In this document: positions 15,985 through 26,256 of the stretch, one piece after another | Layout: each line of letters begins with the position of its first letter | Numbering within the stretch: the first letter of the stretch is position 1 | From: Deinococcus sp. LM3 | GTDB lineage: Bacteria > Deinococcota > Deinococci > Deinococcales > Deinococcaceae | Direction of reading: 5' to 3' | DNA length: 64,000 nucleotides | Assembly (NCBI RefSeq): GCF_002017875.1 | Contig: NZ_MUFV01000002.1 | Span: 62,001-126,000 of the forward strand | Position numbers and translations under genes: made by a program | The notes under the pieces: model-generated | Databases searched by the model: none | Told to the model about the DNA's origin: nothing | What the model saw: only the letters and a program-made list of their open reading frames with translations

Positions 15985-18194
15985 GGGAGTTCCTCCGCCG
16001 GTCCCCACACGCAGGTCCGCTGCTCCCCGCCGGGCAGGGTCACGAGCAGCGGGTCGCCGTCGCGGGCGTCCGGGACGTGCACGAACCCGCCGCCGAGCAG
16101 CGGGACGGGCTGCCCGCGCAGCGTGACCGCCGCGTCCGGCGGGACGGGCAGGCGGCGCAGCGGTTCGCGCCGCAGCTCGCCGCTCAGGTCTACGACCTGC
16201 ACGGTCGCGCGGCCCAGCTGCACGCGCACGCTGTCCCGCCGGGCCGTGACGCCCAGCGGCAGCCGGTCGATGTCGACGCTGACCGTCAGGAACTCCTGAC
16301 CGGCCAGGAACGGCAGGTGCGCCACGCCCCGCGCGTCGCTGGTGACGCTGGCGCCGTTGGCGCTGAGCGGCACGCCCGGCTGACCCACCTGCACCCGGAG
16401 CAGCCCGCTGAACCCGCTGGGCAGCAGGGCGGGCGTCGGGGTCAGGGCCAGGGCGCTGCCCAGCGCGGCGGCCAGCGTGCCGGGCGGGCCGAGCGTGCCG
16501 CTCAGGCGCAGCGAGACCGGGCCGCTGGCGCTGACGGTCATGGCCGGGTCCGGGAGGATGTCGGCGCGGTACGAGGCGTTCCAGCCCGGAAGGTACAGCG
16601 GTCCCTGCGCGCTCAGCACCGGGACGCTGCCGTTCCCGTCGCGGCGGGCGCCACTCTCGACGGTCAGGTCCGGCTGCGCGTGGCTGAGGGTCAGCAGCAG
16701 CTGTCCGGTGACCTGATCGCCCGTGCGGGCCGCCGTGACGCCCAGCCGCGCGCTCCAGCCGGCGGGCAGCCACTGGCGCGGCAGGGCGGTGCGGGCCGAG
16801 GCGCTCAGCTCCGGGCCGGCGCTGCCGTGACCGCCGCCGAGCTGCGCCTGCGCCGCCCCCCATGGCCCCTGCCAGCTGGCGGTGGTCTGCACCTGCCAGC
16901 GGTCCAGTCCGTCGGGCGTCCAGTGGCCCTGGGCGCGCGTGCCGAACTGCACGTTGCCACGCGCGCCCTGAACGCCCGCCTCGGTGTTCAGGGCCGGGCC
17001 GGTCTCGCCGCGCAGGACGGCCACCCGGCCGTTCAGGGTCACGGGCTGCCCGGCGGCGGTCACGGTTCCCTGGGCGCTCAGGCCCGCGCGGTCCTGGGCG
17101 CCCAGGCTGGCGTCCAGGGTGTACTCGACCTCGCGGGCCGTCCAGCGCAGTTGCGTGTCCCACTCGTGCCGGGTCGTCCGGCGGTACTCGGCGCGGCCCT
17201 CGATCTCGCCCGGCGCGCGCCGCCCGGCCCGCGCGTCGAAGGAAAGGCGCTGCTCGCGGGTGCCGGCGGCGTCCGTGACGCTCAGCGTGGCGGTCCCGGC
17301 CACCGCCGGAAACGGCAGGTCCCGCAGTTGCGTGCGCCCGGCCGGGACCGTGCCGGCCGTCAGGACTGCCTCCCCGATCCGCAGGACGTACGTGGCGGGC
17401 GTGGCGGACTCGATCCACACGTCCGGCACGGGCGGCTGGGGCGCGCGGCGCTGCACGCCGAAGCCCAGCGCGCTGCCGCTTAGGCCGGGCAGCAGGCCGC
17501 CCCGGATCTCCCAGGTGCCGCCCGCCGCGTCCGGGTGACGCAGGAACACGTACCCGGCCCCGACCTGACCCGTTCCGGCCGGACTGCCCGCGTCGGCCGC
17601 CGGGGCCGGGCTGACCGCCGGGTTCGGGCTGGACAGCTCTGGGCTGGACAGGGGCAGCGCGCCGCTGACCGCCGCCACCACGCCCGCCCCGCCGGGCAGT
17701 TGCGCTTCGAGGTTCAGGGCGGCGCTGACGCTCAGGTCGCCCGGCCCGGTCGTCTGCACGGCCACGCTGGAGTGCAGGACCGCGCCGCCGGCGGGCTGCG
17801 CGGGAATGGCCGGCTCGCCGCTCTGCCGGTCGCCGTAGAAGGCCGCGCCGGGCTGCACGGTCAGGGTCAGGGTTTCCGGGTCCAGCCGGGCGGGAACGTT
17901 CAGGGGCGTGAACAGTTCCGGGGCGCAGTCGCTGGTCAGGCCGATCAGCGGCGCGTCGGCCGCGAGGATCAGCAGTTGCCCGTCTATCTGGGCGGCCAGC
18001 GTCTCGCCCAGCACGGCGCGGCTGTCCGTCAGTTCCACCGGGAGCTGCCTGTCGGCCGGGACGCTCACGCACCCGGAGGCGGTGCCGGACGGGGGGGCCG
18101 GTGGCGGGGTTGCCGGCGCGGCCCCCGCGCCGGGCACGCCCGCGAGCAGCAGCGTGAACAGCAGGTGGGCCAGCGGGCCGGCCCGGCGGGTCAC
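15975..18194 (-). CDS. Outer-membrane usher of an SCPU/Csu-type pilus
   Basis: A 739-aa usher that would assemble and export the SCPU subunits. The signal peptide is LAHLLFTLLLAGVPGAGAAP. N-terminal usher features include ELTDSRAVLGETLAAQIDG. The region PDVWIESATPATYVLRIGEA followed by GTVPAGRTQLRDLPFPAVAG matches the segment leading into the beta-barrel. The C-terminal plug-like domain has VVDLSGELRREPLRRLPVPP and GGGFVHVPDARDGDPLLVTL, with a C-terminal disulfide pair (RTCVWGPAEELPC). It is somewhat shorter than enterobacterial ushers. The GTG at 18194 overlaps the end of the chaperone frame (GTGA). Confidence 0.85.
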   Translation of the reverse strand: MTRRAGPLAHLLFTLLLAGVPGAGAAPATPPPAPPSGTASGCVSVPADRQLPVELTDSRAVLGETLAAQIDGQLLILAADAPLIGLTSDCAPELFTPLNVPARLDPETLTLTVQPGAAFYGDRQSGEPAIPAQPAGGAVLHSSVAVQTTGPGDLSVSAALNLEAQLPGGAGVVAAVSGALPLSSPELSSPNPAVSPAPAADAGSPAGTGQVGAGYVFLRHPDAAGGTWEIRGGLLPGLSGSALGFGVQRRAPQPPVPDVWIESATPATYVLRIGEAVLTAGTVPAGRTQLRDLPFPAVAGTATLSVTDAAGTREQRLSFDARAGRRAPGEIEGRAEYRRTTRHEWDTQLRWTAREVEYTLDASLGAQDRAGLSAQGTVTAAGQPVTLNGRVAVLRGETGPALNTEAGVQGARGNVQFGTRAQGHWTPDGLDRWQVQTTASWQGPWGAAQAQLGGGHGSAGPELSASARTALPRQWLPAGWSARLGVTAARTGDQVTGQLLLTLSHAQPDLTVESGARRDGNGSVPVLSAQGPLYLPGWNASYRADILPDPAMTVSASGPVSLRLSGTLGPPGTLAAALGSALALTPTPALLPSGFSGLLRVQVGQPGVPLSANGASVTSDARGVAHLPFLAGQEFLTVSVDIDRLPLGVTARRDSVRVQLGRATVQVVDLSGELRREPLRRLPVPPDAAVTLRGQPVPLLGGGFVHVPDARDGDPLLVTLPGGEQRTCVWGPAEELPCR

Positions 18195-18903
18195 GGGCGG
18201 GCCGGGTCCAGTGGCAGCCCGGTCACGCGGCCGTCCTCGGTGAGGTACCGCAGGCCGGTCACGGTTCCCTCGGCCGGGAGGGTGAGGGTGCGCTGCGCGC
18301 CAGGTAGCACGTACGTCAGGCCCAGCGCGACCCAGTTGCCGGCCAGCTTCCGAGTTTCGCGTGCCCGCTGCCGGTGTTGTGCAGGGTCAGGACGCGGCCC
18401 TGCTGCCGGGCCTGCACCTGCGGCTCGCCGCGCGGCCCGTCGAACAGCGGCACGCTCAGGCGCAGCAGGGTCTGCACGCCGGTCCCGCCACTCGTGGGTT
18501 GCTGGGTCAGCAGCAGTCGGTAGGCCCGCTGACCGGTGGGGGGGGCGCCCAGTCTCGCGAGCCTCAGCACCTGCCGTCCACCGGCGGGCAGGGTGACCTG
18601 TGCGGGCGCGACGATCATGTCCGGCGTGGGGTTCAGGGCGTCGGTGCCGGACTGCGTCCAGCGCAGCAGCTGCGCGCTGAACACGACGGGTTGCGTGCCG
18701 GAGTTCGAGACGGTCACGCTGACCGTCCGCGCGCCGGGCGCGAGGGTCAGCGTGGTCGGACTGACCGTCAGGGCGAAGCTGCCCGGCGCGCCCTGCGCCG
18801 CCACGGGAGCGCCCAGGGTCAGCAGCCCCAGCAGGGCGCCGTGCAGCAGGCGCCGCCCGGTCCGGGACCGGAGGGCGCTGCGTTCTGGGCGGAGTCGGAT
18901 CAT
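18191..18903 (-). pseudogene. Periplasmic pilus chaperone (PapD-like), single-base frameshift
   Basis: The ATG at 18903 opens a signal peptide (LLHGALLGLLTLGAPVAAQG) and a PapD-like first domain (FALTVSPTTLTLAPGARTVS, QRAYRLLLTQQP). The frame reads correctly to HNTGSGHAKLG and then stops at 18316 after GSWPATGSRWA. A different frame resumes the expected C-terminal sequence without gap (KLAGNWVALGLTYVLPGAQR, ending GLPLDPARP) and stops at 18191, overlapping the usher start by four bases as elsewhere in this operon. One missing base near 18346-18352 explains this: the interval is 713 nt and would be 714 (237 aa) if restored. It is either a real inactivating mutation or a sequencing error; the intact downstream frame argues it is recent or artefactual. 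Confidence 0.85.
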
Positions 18904-18908
18904 GCGCC

Positions 18909-19352
18909 TCAGTATTCCAGAGTCAGGGTCACCACGTCGGTGTAGGTGCCGGCGCTGGCGACCTGCGCGCCGGTGGCCGTCACGAGTACCGTGACGTCCG
19001 TGGAGAAGTCGCCGCCCACCAGCGGCACGGCACCGACCCCGAATCCGACGGGCGTGGTGACCATGGTGTAGTTCAGGTACTTGTCGAGGGTGCTGTGCTT
19101 CATGCGCAGGCCGCCGCTGTAGTTCTGGCCGTTGTCGGCGGTGACCGTGAACAGGGTGGGGACGTTGCAGGTGACTGCCAGGTTGGCGGTGCCGGCGCTG
19201 CCGGAAACGAAGTTGTAGTTGCCCAGGTTCAGGGTGGTGCTGGCCAGGGTGCACGAGGCGTTCACAGTGGCGTTGATGGTGAGGGTGCCGGTGCTGGTGG
19301 CGGCGAGGGCGGAACCGGAGAGCAGCAGCGCAGTCGTCAGGAACTGTTTCAT
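18909..19352 (-). CDS. SCPU-domain major pilin
   Basis: A 147-aa SCPU (spore coat U) family protein, first gene of the pilus operon and so the likely main structural subunit. The signal peptide is MKQFLTTALLLSGSALAA. The mature domain has the conserved paired cysteines (NASCTLAS, AVTCNVPT), SGGLRMKHSTLDKYLNYTM and the terminal TYTDVVTLTLEY strand used in donor-strand exchange. GGGAGG is seven bases before the ATG. Its stop lies 5 bp before the chaperone start. Confidence 0.9.
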   Translation of the reverse strand: MKQFLTTALLLSGSALAATSTGTLTINATVNASCTLASTTLNLGNYNFVSGSAGTANLAVTCNVPTLFTVTADNGQNYSGGLRMKHSTLDKYLNYTMVTTPVGFGVGAVPLVGGDFSTDVTVLVTATGAQVASAGTYTDVVTLTLEY

Positions 19353-19750
19353 GAGGGGCCTCCCGATGCACCGGCCGTCCGACCGTTCCGGTCAGGGAGT
19401 GCAACTTGAGAGTCAGTGTGCCGGGGGGCCGGTCTCGCGCCTGTCACAGCGTTCCAGATGAAGACCGGGTCAGCCGGGTTCTGGTGTGACGTTCCGACTT
19501 TCTGGCGTGTCAAACACGAAAAAATGTGCCTCCGGAGGCCCTGCGGCGGACGGTTGACGGCTTCTGCTCTGGCGGGCCGGTCTGGTTGCCGGAACGGGTT
19601 TGTGTGTGCTGCACAGCTTCACGGGCGGTCAGGTGAGGATTGTGTCATACGGGTTCCGGTGCCCATGTTCAGGGGCTATTCCGTCCGGGCATCCGCAACC
19701 GCAGGGGCTGCGGAGCGGATGCGGTCCGGGCCAGTCTCACGGACCCGGCC
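19353..19750. other. 398-bp intergenic region before the pilus operon
   Basis: This lies between the end of the ABC transporter operon (19751) and the pilin start (19352), both on the minus strand. A short palindromic stem (GCCTCCGGAGGC, 19528-19539) followed on the minus strand by a six-T run (19519-19524) may terminate the ABC operon. A TTGACA hexamer (minus strand, 19506-19511) follows it and could be the pilus -35, but no good -10 was found. Nothing else was seen. Confidence 0.4.
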
Positions 19751-20479
19751 TCAGCTCAGGCGGCCGTCCACGATGTGCACCACGCGGTCGCACAGGTCCA
19801 GGACGCGGTCGTCGTGCGTGACCATCACGGCGGCCCGGCCGCGTTCCCGGACCTGCTGCGCGAGCATCTGCACGACTTCACGGCCGCGCGGGCCGTCCAG
19901 GCTGGCGGTGGGTTCGTCGGCCAGGATCAGTTGCGGGTCGTTCATCAGGGCGCGCGCGACGGCCACCCGTTGCCGCTGCCCGCCGCTGAGGGCCGCCGGG
20001 TAGTGCCCGGCGCGGTCGCCCAGGCCCAGGGTGCGCAGCAGGGCGTCCGCGCGGGTGCGGCCGGCGTGTGCGTCCTGCCCGGTGAGGTGGGTGACCAGCG
20101 TCAGTTGCTCGCGCACGGTCAGGTACGGGATCAGGTTGCTGCTCTGGAGGACGAATCCCAGGTGCTTGAGGCGGAAGGCGGGCAGCGCGGCGGCGGGGAG
20201 CGCCGTGACGTCCTGACCGGCGATCAGGACCTGTCCGGTGGTGGGCCGCAGCAGGGCGCCGGCCAGGGCCAGGAAGGTGCTCTTGCCGCTGCCGCTGGGG
20301 CCGCTGACCGCGACGAGTTCGCCGGGCCGCACGTCGAGCGTGGTCGGGTGCAGGGCCGTGACGGTACCGTCGCCGTCCCCGTAGGTTCTGCTGACTGCGC
20401 GCAGCGACAGCGTGGGCGGGTTCGGCGGCGAAGTGTGCGGCTGGGTGGGCTGGGTCTGGGTGGGCAGTGGGGCGGTCAT
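19751..20479 (-). CDS. ABC transporter ATP-binding protein (MacB/LolD-like)
   Basis: A 242-aa ATPase of the MacB/LolD/DevA group. Walker A is SGPSGSGKST (about residues 59-68), the Q-loop is FVLQSSNLIPYLTV, the signature is LSGGQRQRV, Walker B is LILADEPTASLD, and the H-loop is VMVTHDD. A Pro/Thr-rich N-terminal extension of about 22 residues precedes the domain. AGGAG lies seven bases upstream of the ATG. It is the second gene of an operon with the permease at 20541-21617. Such pairs extract or export lipoproteins, peptides or lipids rather than importing solutes; no periplasmic adaptor is encoded here. Confidence 0.9.
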   Translation of the reverse strand: MTAPLPTQTQPTQPHTSPPNPPTLSLRAVSRTYGDGDGTVTALHPTTLDVRPGELVAVSGPSGSGKSTFLALAGALLRPTTGQVLIAGQDVTALPAAALPAFRLKHLGFVLQSSNLIPYLTVREQLTLVTHLTGQDAHAGRTRADALLRTLGLGDRAGHYPAALSGGQRQRVAVARALMNDPQLILADEPTASLDGPRGREVVQMLAQQVRERGRAAVMVTHDDRVLDLCDRVVHIVDGRLS

Positions 20480-20540
20480 GCGGGTCTCCTGGGCGGACGG
20501 GTGGGGGAGAGGCGGCTGGTGGGGCGGGTCACGTGGGCGG

Positions 20541-21617
20541 TCACGTGGAGGCGCCGATGGCGATCAGCGGGTCGACGCGGGCGATGCTGCCGAGGCTGAG
20601 CAGGCTGCTGAGTGCCGCGACCGCGATCAGCAGGGCCGACGCGCCCAGGACGGTGGGGACCGTCAGTGTGAACGGCAGACCGGCCGGGAGCAGGGCGGCG
20701 GCGCCGAGCGTGACCAGCGCGGCCGCCGTGACGGCCAGGACGCTCAGGATCATCATCTGCGCCACGAGACTGCCGGCCAGGGTGCGGGTGCTGGCGCCGA
20801 TGGCCTTGAGCAGCCCGAACTGCGGCGTCTTCTGGAGGGTCAGGACGTAGAAGAACACGGCCAGCACGAACGCGGCCACGACGATCAGGAACACCTGAAT
20901 CATGATCAGGCTGCCCTGTTCCTCGCGGTAGCCGGGCAGTTCCTGGAGGGCGGCGGCGCGCGTGTGGACGGTCACGCCGGCCAGTTGCGCGGCGCGGTCG
21001 GCCGCTTCGTCCTGCGCGTTCAGGGCGACGGTGTTCACGGTGCCCTGCAGGCGGGGGTTCAGGGTCTGCCAGTGCTGCAGGGTGACGAACACGACCGGCT
21101 GGTGGTTGAGGCGGGCGGCGCGCGTGAAGCCGATGACCTGCAGGGTCTCGCCGCCGGGTTTGAGGGTGAGGGTGTCCCCGAGGGTCACGCCGTCTTCGCG
21201 CAGGGATTCGTCGACGACCGCTCCGGTGCTGCCGGCGCTCAGGGGCTGGCCCTGCTGGGCGGTGGGGTTCATGAAGCTGCCGGGTTGTACGCCCATCAGG
21301 ACGCCGCTGAGTTGCTGGTCGCCGCGGCTGAGGGTGGCGAAGCTCTGCGCGAGGGGCGTGGCTTCCGCGCCGGCGACGGCCTGAAGGCGCGTGACGGTGT
21401 CGGGCGTCAGGAAGGAGCGCGTGAAGACGCCTCCGGAGTCGCGGGTGGTCACGAAGTGCGTGGCGGGCGTCTCGATGAGGAGCGCGGCGTTGTCGTGGGC
21501 GAGGCCGCGGGTGAGGCCGGTGAGCATGAACACCATGAAGGCGATCAGGGTGACGATGCCGCCGATCAGCAGCGAGCGGAGGCGGTGGTGGCGGAGTTCG
21601 CGCAGGGCCAGGTACAT
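20541..21617 (-). CDS. ABC transporter permease, FtsX/DevC-like
   Basis: A 358-aa permease with four transmembrane segments: one near residue 15 (SLLIGGIVTLIAFMVFMLTG), a long extracytoplasmic domain (about 45-225), then three helices (IQVFLIVVAAFVLAVFFYVL; a second after LVAQMMILSVLAVTAAALVT; a third in VLGASALLIAVAALSSLLSL). RVDPLIAIG at the end is the typical FtsX-family C-terminal motif. GGGAG lies six bases before the ATG. A TTGACT/TACGGT promoter with two TetR-type operators lies directly upstream, so the operon is likely an inducible exporter. Confidence 0.9.
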   Translation of the reverse strand: MYLALRELRHHRLRSLLIGGIVTLIAFMVFMLTGLTRGLAHDNAALLIETPATHFVTTRDSGGVFTRSFLTPDTVTRLQAVAGAEATPLAQSFATLSRGDQQLSGVLMGVQPGSFMNPTAQQGQPLSAGSTGAVVDESLREDGVTLGDTLTLKPGGETLQVIGFTRAARLNHQPVVFVTLQHWQTLNPRLQGTVNTVALNAQDEAADRAAQLAGVTVHTRAAALQELPGYREEQGSLIMIQVFLIVVAAFVLAVFFYVLTLQKTPQFGLLKAIGASTRTLAGSLVAQMMILSVLAVTAAALVTLGAAALLPAGLPFTLTVPTVLGASALLIAVAALSSLLSLGSIARVDPLIAIGAST

Positions 21618-21643
21618 AGCATCTCCCTTGACTTGAGGCTTGA

Positions 21644-21698
21644 CTTACCGGTCGGTAAGCACATTCCTTACCGTACGGTAGGTAAGGTGCAAAGTCAA
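21644..21698 (-). promoter_or_regulatory. Promoter with two TetR-type operators for the ABC operon
   Basis: CTTACCG-GT-CGGTAAG (21644-21659) and TTACCG-TA-CGGTAG (21668-21681) are two copies of a TTACCG-NN-CGGTAA palindrome, centred 23 bp apart. On the minus strand TTGACT (21693-21698) and TACGGT (21670-21675) form a -35/-10 pair with 17 bp spacing, so the upstream operator covers the -10 and the other covers the start of the transcript. The layout points to repression by a TetR-family protein that is not encoded in this window. Confidence 0.75.
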
Positions 21699-21754
21699 TG
21701 TGACCAGCCTGTTGCGTAGTTCTCCCGTCCCGCCGGGACACCGTAAATATCCCC

Positions 21755-21796
21755 GCGCGTTCAAAATTGACGCGCACGTAAACTTTCGCTTATGCT
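21755..21796 (+). promoter_or_regulatory. Operator/promoter of the acyl-CoA operon, shared with the 11-kb locus
   Basis: GCGCGTTCA (21755-21763), AAA, then TTGACGCGCACGTAAA (21767-21782) repeats the half-site, spacer and site layout seen at 11085-11119. TTGACG (21767-21772) and TATGCT (21791-21796) make a promoter with 18-bp spacing overlapping the operator. Confidence 0.65.
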
Positions 21797-21835
21797 GGCC
21801 GGGCAACCCCCATTCATTTCCACCCGGAGGACCCC

Positions 21836-22608
<773 letters not shown>

Positions 22609-22612
<4 letters not shown>

Positions 22613-23076
22613 CCGCCCCCGCCGGAATCCGGCCGGACGAGCTGGCCGCGCACGTCGGCACGCAGGTCGCGCTGTCCGACTGGATCACCGTCGACCAGGC
22701 CCGCATCGACGCCTTCGCGCACGCCACCGGCGACCACCAGTTCATCCACGTGGACCAGGAGCAGGCCGCGCAGGGCCCGTTCGGCGGCACCATCGCCCAC
22801 GGCTTCCTGACCCTCTCGCTGCTGGCCGGGGAGTTCATGACCCACGGCGGCGCGCCCCACATCGACGGCGCGCGCCTGACCGTCAACTACGGCCTGAACC
22901 GCGTGCGCTTCATCGCCCCCGTCCGCGCCGGTGCCCGCCTGCGCAACCGCGCCGTCCTCCAGTCCGCCGAGCCGGGCCAGGGCTTCGTGCAGATCACGGT
23001 CGCCAACACCATCGAGATCGAAGGGGCCGACAAGCCCGCCTGCACCGCCGAGAGCGTCTTCCGGGTCTACCTGTGA
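22609..23076 (+). CDS. MaoC-family enoyl-CoA hydratase
   Basis: A 155-aa hot-dog-fold hydratase. The hydratase motif is seen in IDAFAHATGDHQFIHVD (Asp and His of the active site) followed by GPFGGTIAHGFLTLSLL. This form, NodN/R-hydratase-like, adds water to trans-2-enoyl-CoA to give (R)-3-hydroxyacyl-CoA. It is coupled to the upstream SDR by an ATGA overlap, and the pair could interconvert enoyl- and 3-oxoacyl-CoA. Confidence 0.9.
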
Positions 23077-23498
23077 CCAGTGCCCCGGCCGACATGCTCG
23101 CCATGGCGCAGGGTGTGCTGGACGCCCAGCCGTTCAGCACCCTGGTGGGCGCCCGCGCGACCCGCTTCACGCCCGAAGGGGTCGAGGTGAGCCTCGCGCT
23201 GCGCCCCGACCTGACGCAGCATCACGGCTTCGCGCATGGTGGCCTCCAGGCGACCCTGGCGGACATCACCCTGACGTTCATGGGGGCCGCCGCGCTGGGC
23301 CCCAGCGTCCTGACGAGTGAGTTCAAGATCAACTTCCTGCGGCCCGCGCAGGGCGACACCCTGATCGGGCGCGGCAGCGTCCTGAGCGCCGGGAAACGGC
23401 AGGCCGTGACCCGCTGCGACATCTACGCCGCGCAGGGCGGGCAGGAGAAACTGGTCGCCACGGCGCTGGGCACCATCGCCCGCGCGGACGTGCCGTGA
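23073..23498 (+). CDS. PaaI-family acyl-CoA thioesterase
   Basis: A 141-aa hot-dog thioesterase. The signature HHGFAHGGLQATLADITLTF (residues 50-69) is that of the PaaI/YdiI group, with the catalytic Asp in TLAD. It probably releases CoA from stalled or hydroxylated intermediates. The GTG start overlaps the upstream stop (GTGA). Confidence 0.88.
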   Translation: MTSAPADMLAMAQGVLDAQPFSTLVGARATRFTPEGVEVSLALRPDLTQHHGFAHGGLQATLADITLTFMGAAALGPSVLTSEFKINFLRPAQGDTLIGRGSVLSAGKRQAVTRCDIYAAQGGQEKLVATALGTIARADVP

Positions 23499-23835
23499 AC
23501 CTCGGCGCCATCTACACCCTGGAGCGGGGCGCAGAGGTCCTGGGCACCCTGACCGTCACGGACGCCGGGCCGTTCGCGGTGGACGCCACCTTCGAACCCA
23601 CGCCCGCCTTCGATCCGTACCGGGTGCTGTTCGACGAGGACGCCCGCTACGCGCACCTGATCGTCCATGACGACGACCCGGCGCTGCTGGAGCAGGCCGG
23701 GGCGATCCAGGAGAGCCTGCTGGCCCTGAACCTCGTGCTGCGCGGCGACGGGAACACCGGGTACCGCACCTTTCTGATCAGCATCGAGGGTGGGAGCGCC
23801 AGCTTCCGCCCCCTGACTCCCGAGGAGGAACCCCT

Positions 23836-23839
<4 letters not shown>
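23495..23839 (+). CDS. Unrecognised 114-aa protein in the acyl-CoA operon
   Basis: No family was recognised. The protein starts MNLGAIYTLERGAEVLGTLT, has FDPYRVLFDEDARYAHLIVH and an acidic end (PLTPEEEPL), and looks like a small soluble alpha/beta protein without signal or membrane segment. Both ends overlap neighbouring genes (GTGA before, ATGA after), so it is translated with the thioesterase and the acyl-CoA dehydrogenase and probably works with one of them. Confidence 0.8.
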
Positions 23840-25068
<1,229 letters not shown>

Positions 25069-25074
25069 AGGCGG

Positions 25075-25287
25075 ATGAAGGTCAGTCTGAAGACGGTATC
25101 CGGGGAACGGGTGCTGTTTCTGCCCGAGGGTCTGGGAGAGGCCTACGAGCCGGGACGCGTCGTGGAGCTAGTTCCGGTGACCGGTGGCGTGAAGGTCCGA
25201 CCTGTCGGTTTCACGTTCGGCGAGGCGGCCACCCGGCTGTTCACCGAGAAGTCCGGTCTTCTGCACCGCCTCGGTGACGGCGAGTGA
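25075..25287 (+). CDS. Small protein, possible AbrB-like fold (70 aa)
   Basis: It starts 6 bp after the dehydrogenase stop, with AAGGCGG before the ATG. The sequence SGERVLFLPEGLGEAYEPGR, continuing VVELVPVTGGVKVRP, resembles the swapped-hairpin AbrB/MazE pattern (strand, LPxxL, PGxxVEL, strand), so an antitoxin-like or DNA-binding role is possible. No toxin gene follows. The identification is weak. Confidence 0.5.
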   Translation: MKVSLKTVSGERVLFLPEGLGEAYEPGRVVELVPVTGGVKVRPVGFTFGEAATRLFTEKSGLLHRLGDGE

Positions 25288-25440
25288 CGGTGATCAGGTA
25301 CCCTGTCGTCATCTGCAGTTAAACCGCGTGGGACATGAAGCCGGAAGAGGCTGTCCAGGCAGCGACCGAGCGTCACGGCTGCTCTTCACTGACCAGCAGG
25401 TCGCTGGGACATCGATTCAACAACACTGAGGAGCGAAACC

Positions 25441-26256
25441 ATGGAATTCAACGGAAAAGTGATTGTGGTGACGGGAGCGGCGTCCGGGATCGGGCTGGCG
25501 CTGGCGCAGCGGTTCGTGAAGGAGGGCGCGGTGGTCGTGGCGTCCGACCGGAACGCGGAGGTCGGCGCGGCGAAGGCGGCCGAGATGGGCGCGCGGTTCC
25601 TGCCGGCCGACATCGGTCAGGAGGCGGGCGTCAAGGGCCTGATCGACGACGTGCTGGCTAACGAGGGCCGCATCGACCTGCTGTGCTCGAACGCCGGGAT
25701 CGCCATCGGGGAGGGACCGGAGACGAGTGACAAGCACTGGGACCTGATTCACCGCGTGAACGTGATGAGTCACGTGTGGGCGGCCCGTCACGTGCTGCCG
25801 CACATGCTGGAGCGCGGCGAGGGGTATCTGCTGAACACGGCGTCGGCGGCGGGTCTGCTGACTGAACTGCACTCCGCGCCGTACGCGGTGACCAAGCACG
25901 CGGCGCTGGCGTTCGCGGAGTGGCTGGCGATCACGTACGGTGACCGGGGCATCAAGGTCGCCGCGCTATGCCCGGAGGGCGTGTGGACGCCGATGATCCA
26001 GAACGCGCCGCTGCTTCAGCAGACCGCGATCACCACCGACGAACTCGTCGAGAAGACCCTGGAAGTCCTGCGCGCCGACGGCTTCCTGGTGACCACGCAC
26101 CCGAGCACCCTGAAGTCCTTCCAGAACAAGGCGAACAACTACGAGGAGTGGATCAGCAAGATGCGGCACCTGCGCGGCAAGGCCATGAAACTGCTCGACG
26201 GGCAGGCATTCGCGGCGCAGTCCAATGCGGGTCACCCGGAGGAGTCGCGGGCGTGA
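25441..26256 (+). CDS. Short-chain dehydrogenase/reductase
   Basis: A 271-aa SDR with TGAASGIG (11-18), CSNAG near residue 82, and catalytic Ser135, Tyr148, Lys152 (NTASAAGLL, YAVTK). A C-terminal extension (KANNYEEWISKMRHLRGKAM) goes beyond the core fold. GAGGAG precedes the ATG by seven bases. It overlaps the APH-type kinase gene (GTGA) and so probably acts on the same hydroxy-acyl substrate pool. Confidence 0.9.
   Translation: MEFNGKVIVVTGAASGIGLALAQRFVKEGAVVVASDRNAEVGAAKAAEMGARFLPADIGQEAGVKGLIDDVLANEGRIDLLCSNAGIAIGEGPETSDKHWDLIHRVNVMSHVWAARHVLPHMLERGEGYLLNTASAAGLLTELHSAPYAVTKHAALAFAEWLAITYGDRGIKVAALCPEGVWTPMIQNAPLLQQTAITTDELVEKTLEVLRADGFLVTTHPSTLKSFQNKANNYEEWISKMRHLRGKAMKLLDGQAFAAQSNAGHPEESRA

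Noticed and set aside
15463..18072. Single 869-aa minus-strand protein
   Set aside because: Only its last 173 codons are a gene (SCPU protein); the rest is the usher gene read in the wrong frame.
25075..25287. Toxin-antitoxin module
   Set aside because: The 70-aa protein has an AbrB-like pattern, but no toxin-size gene accompanies it; the next gene is an SDR.
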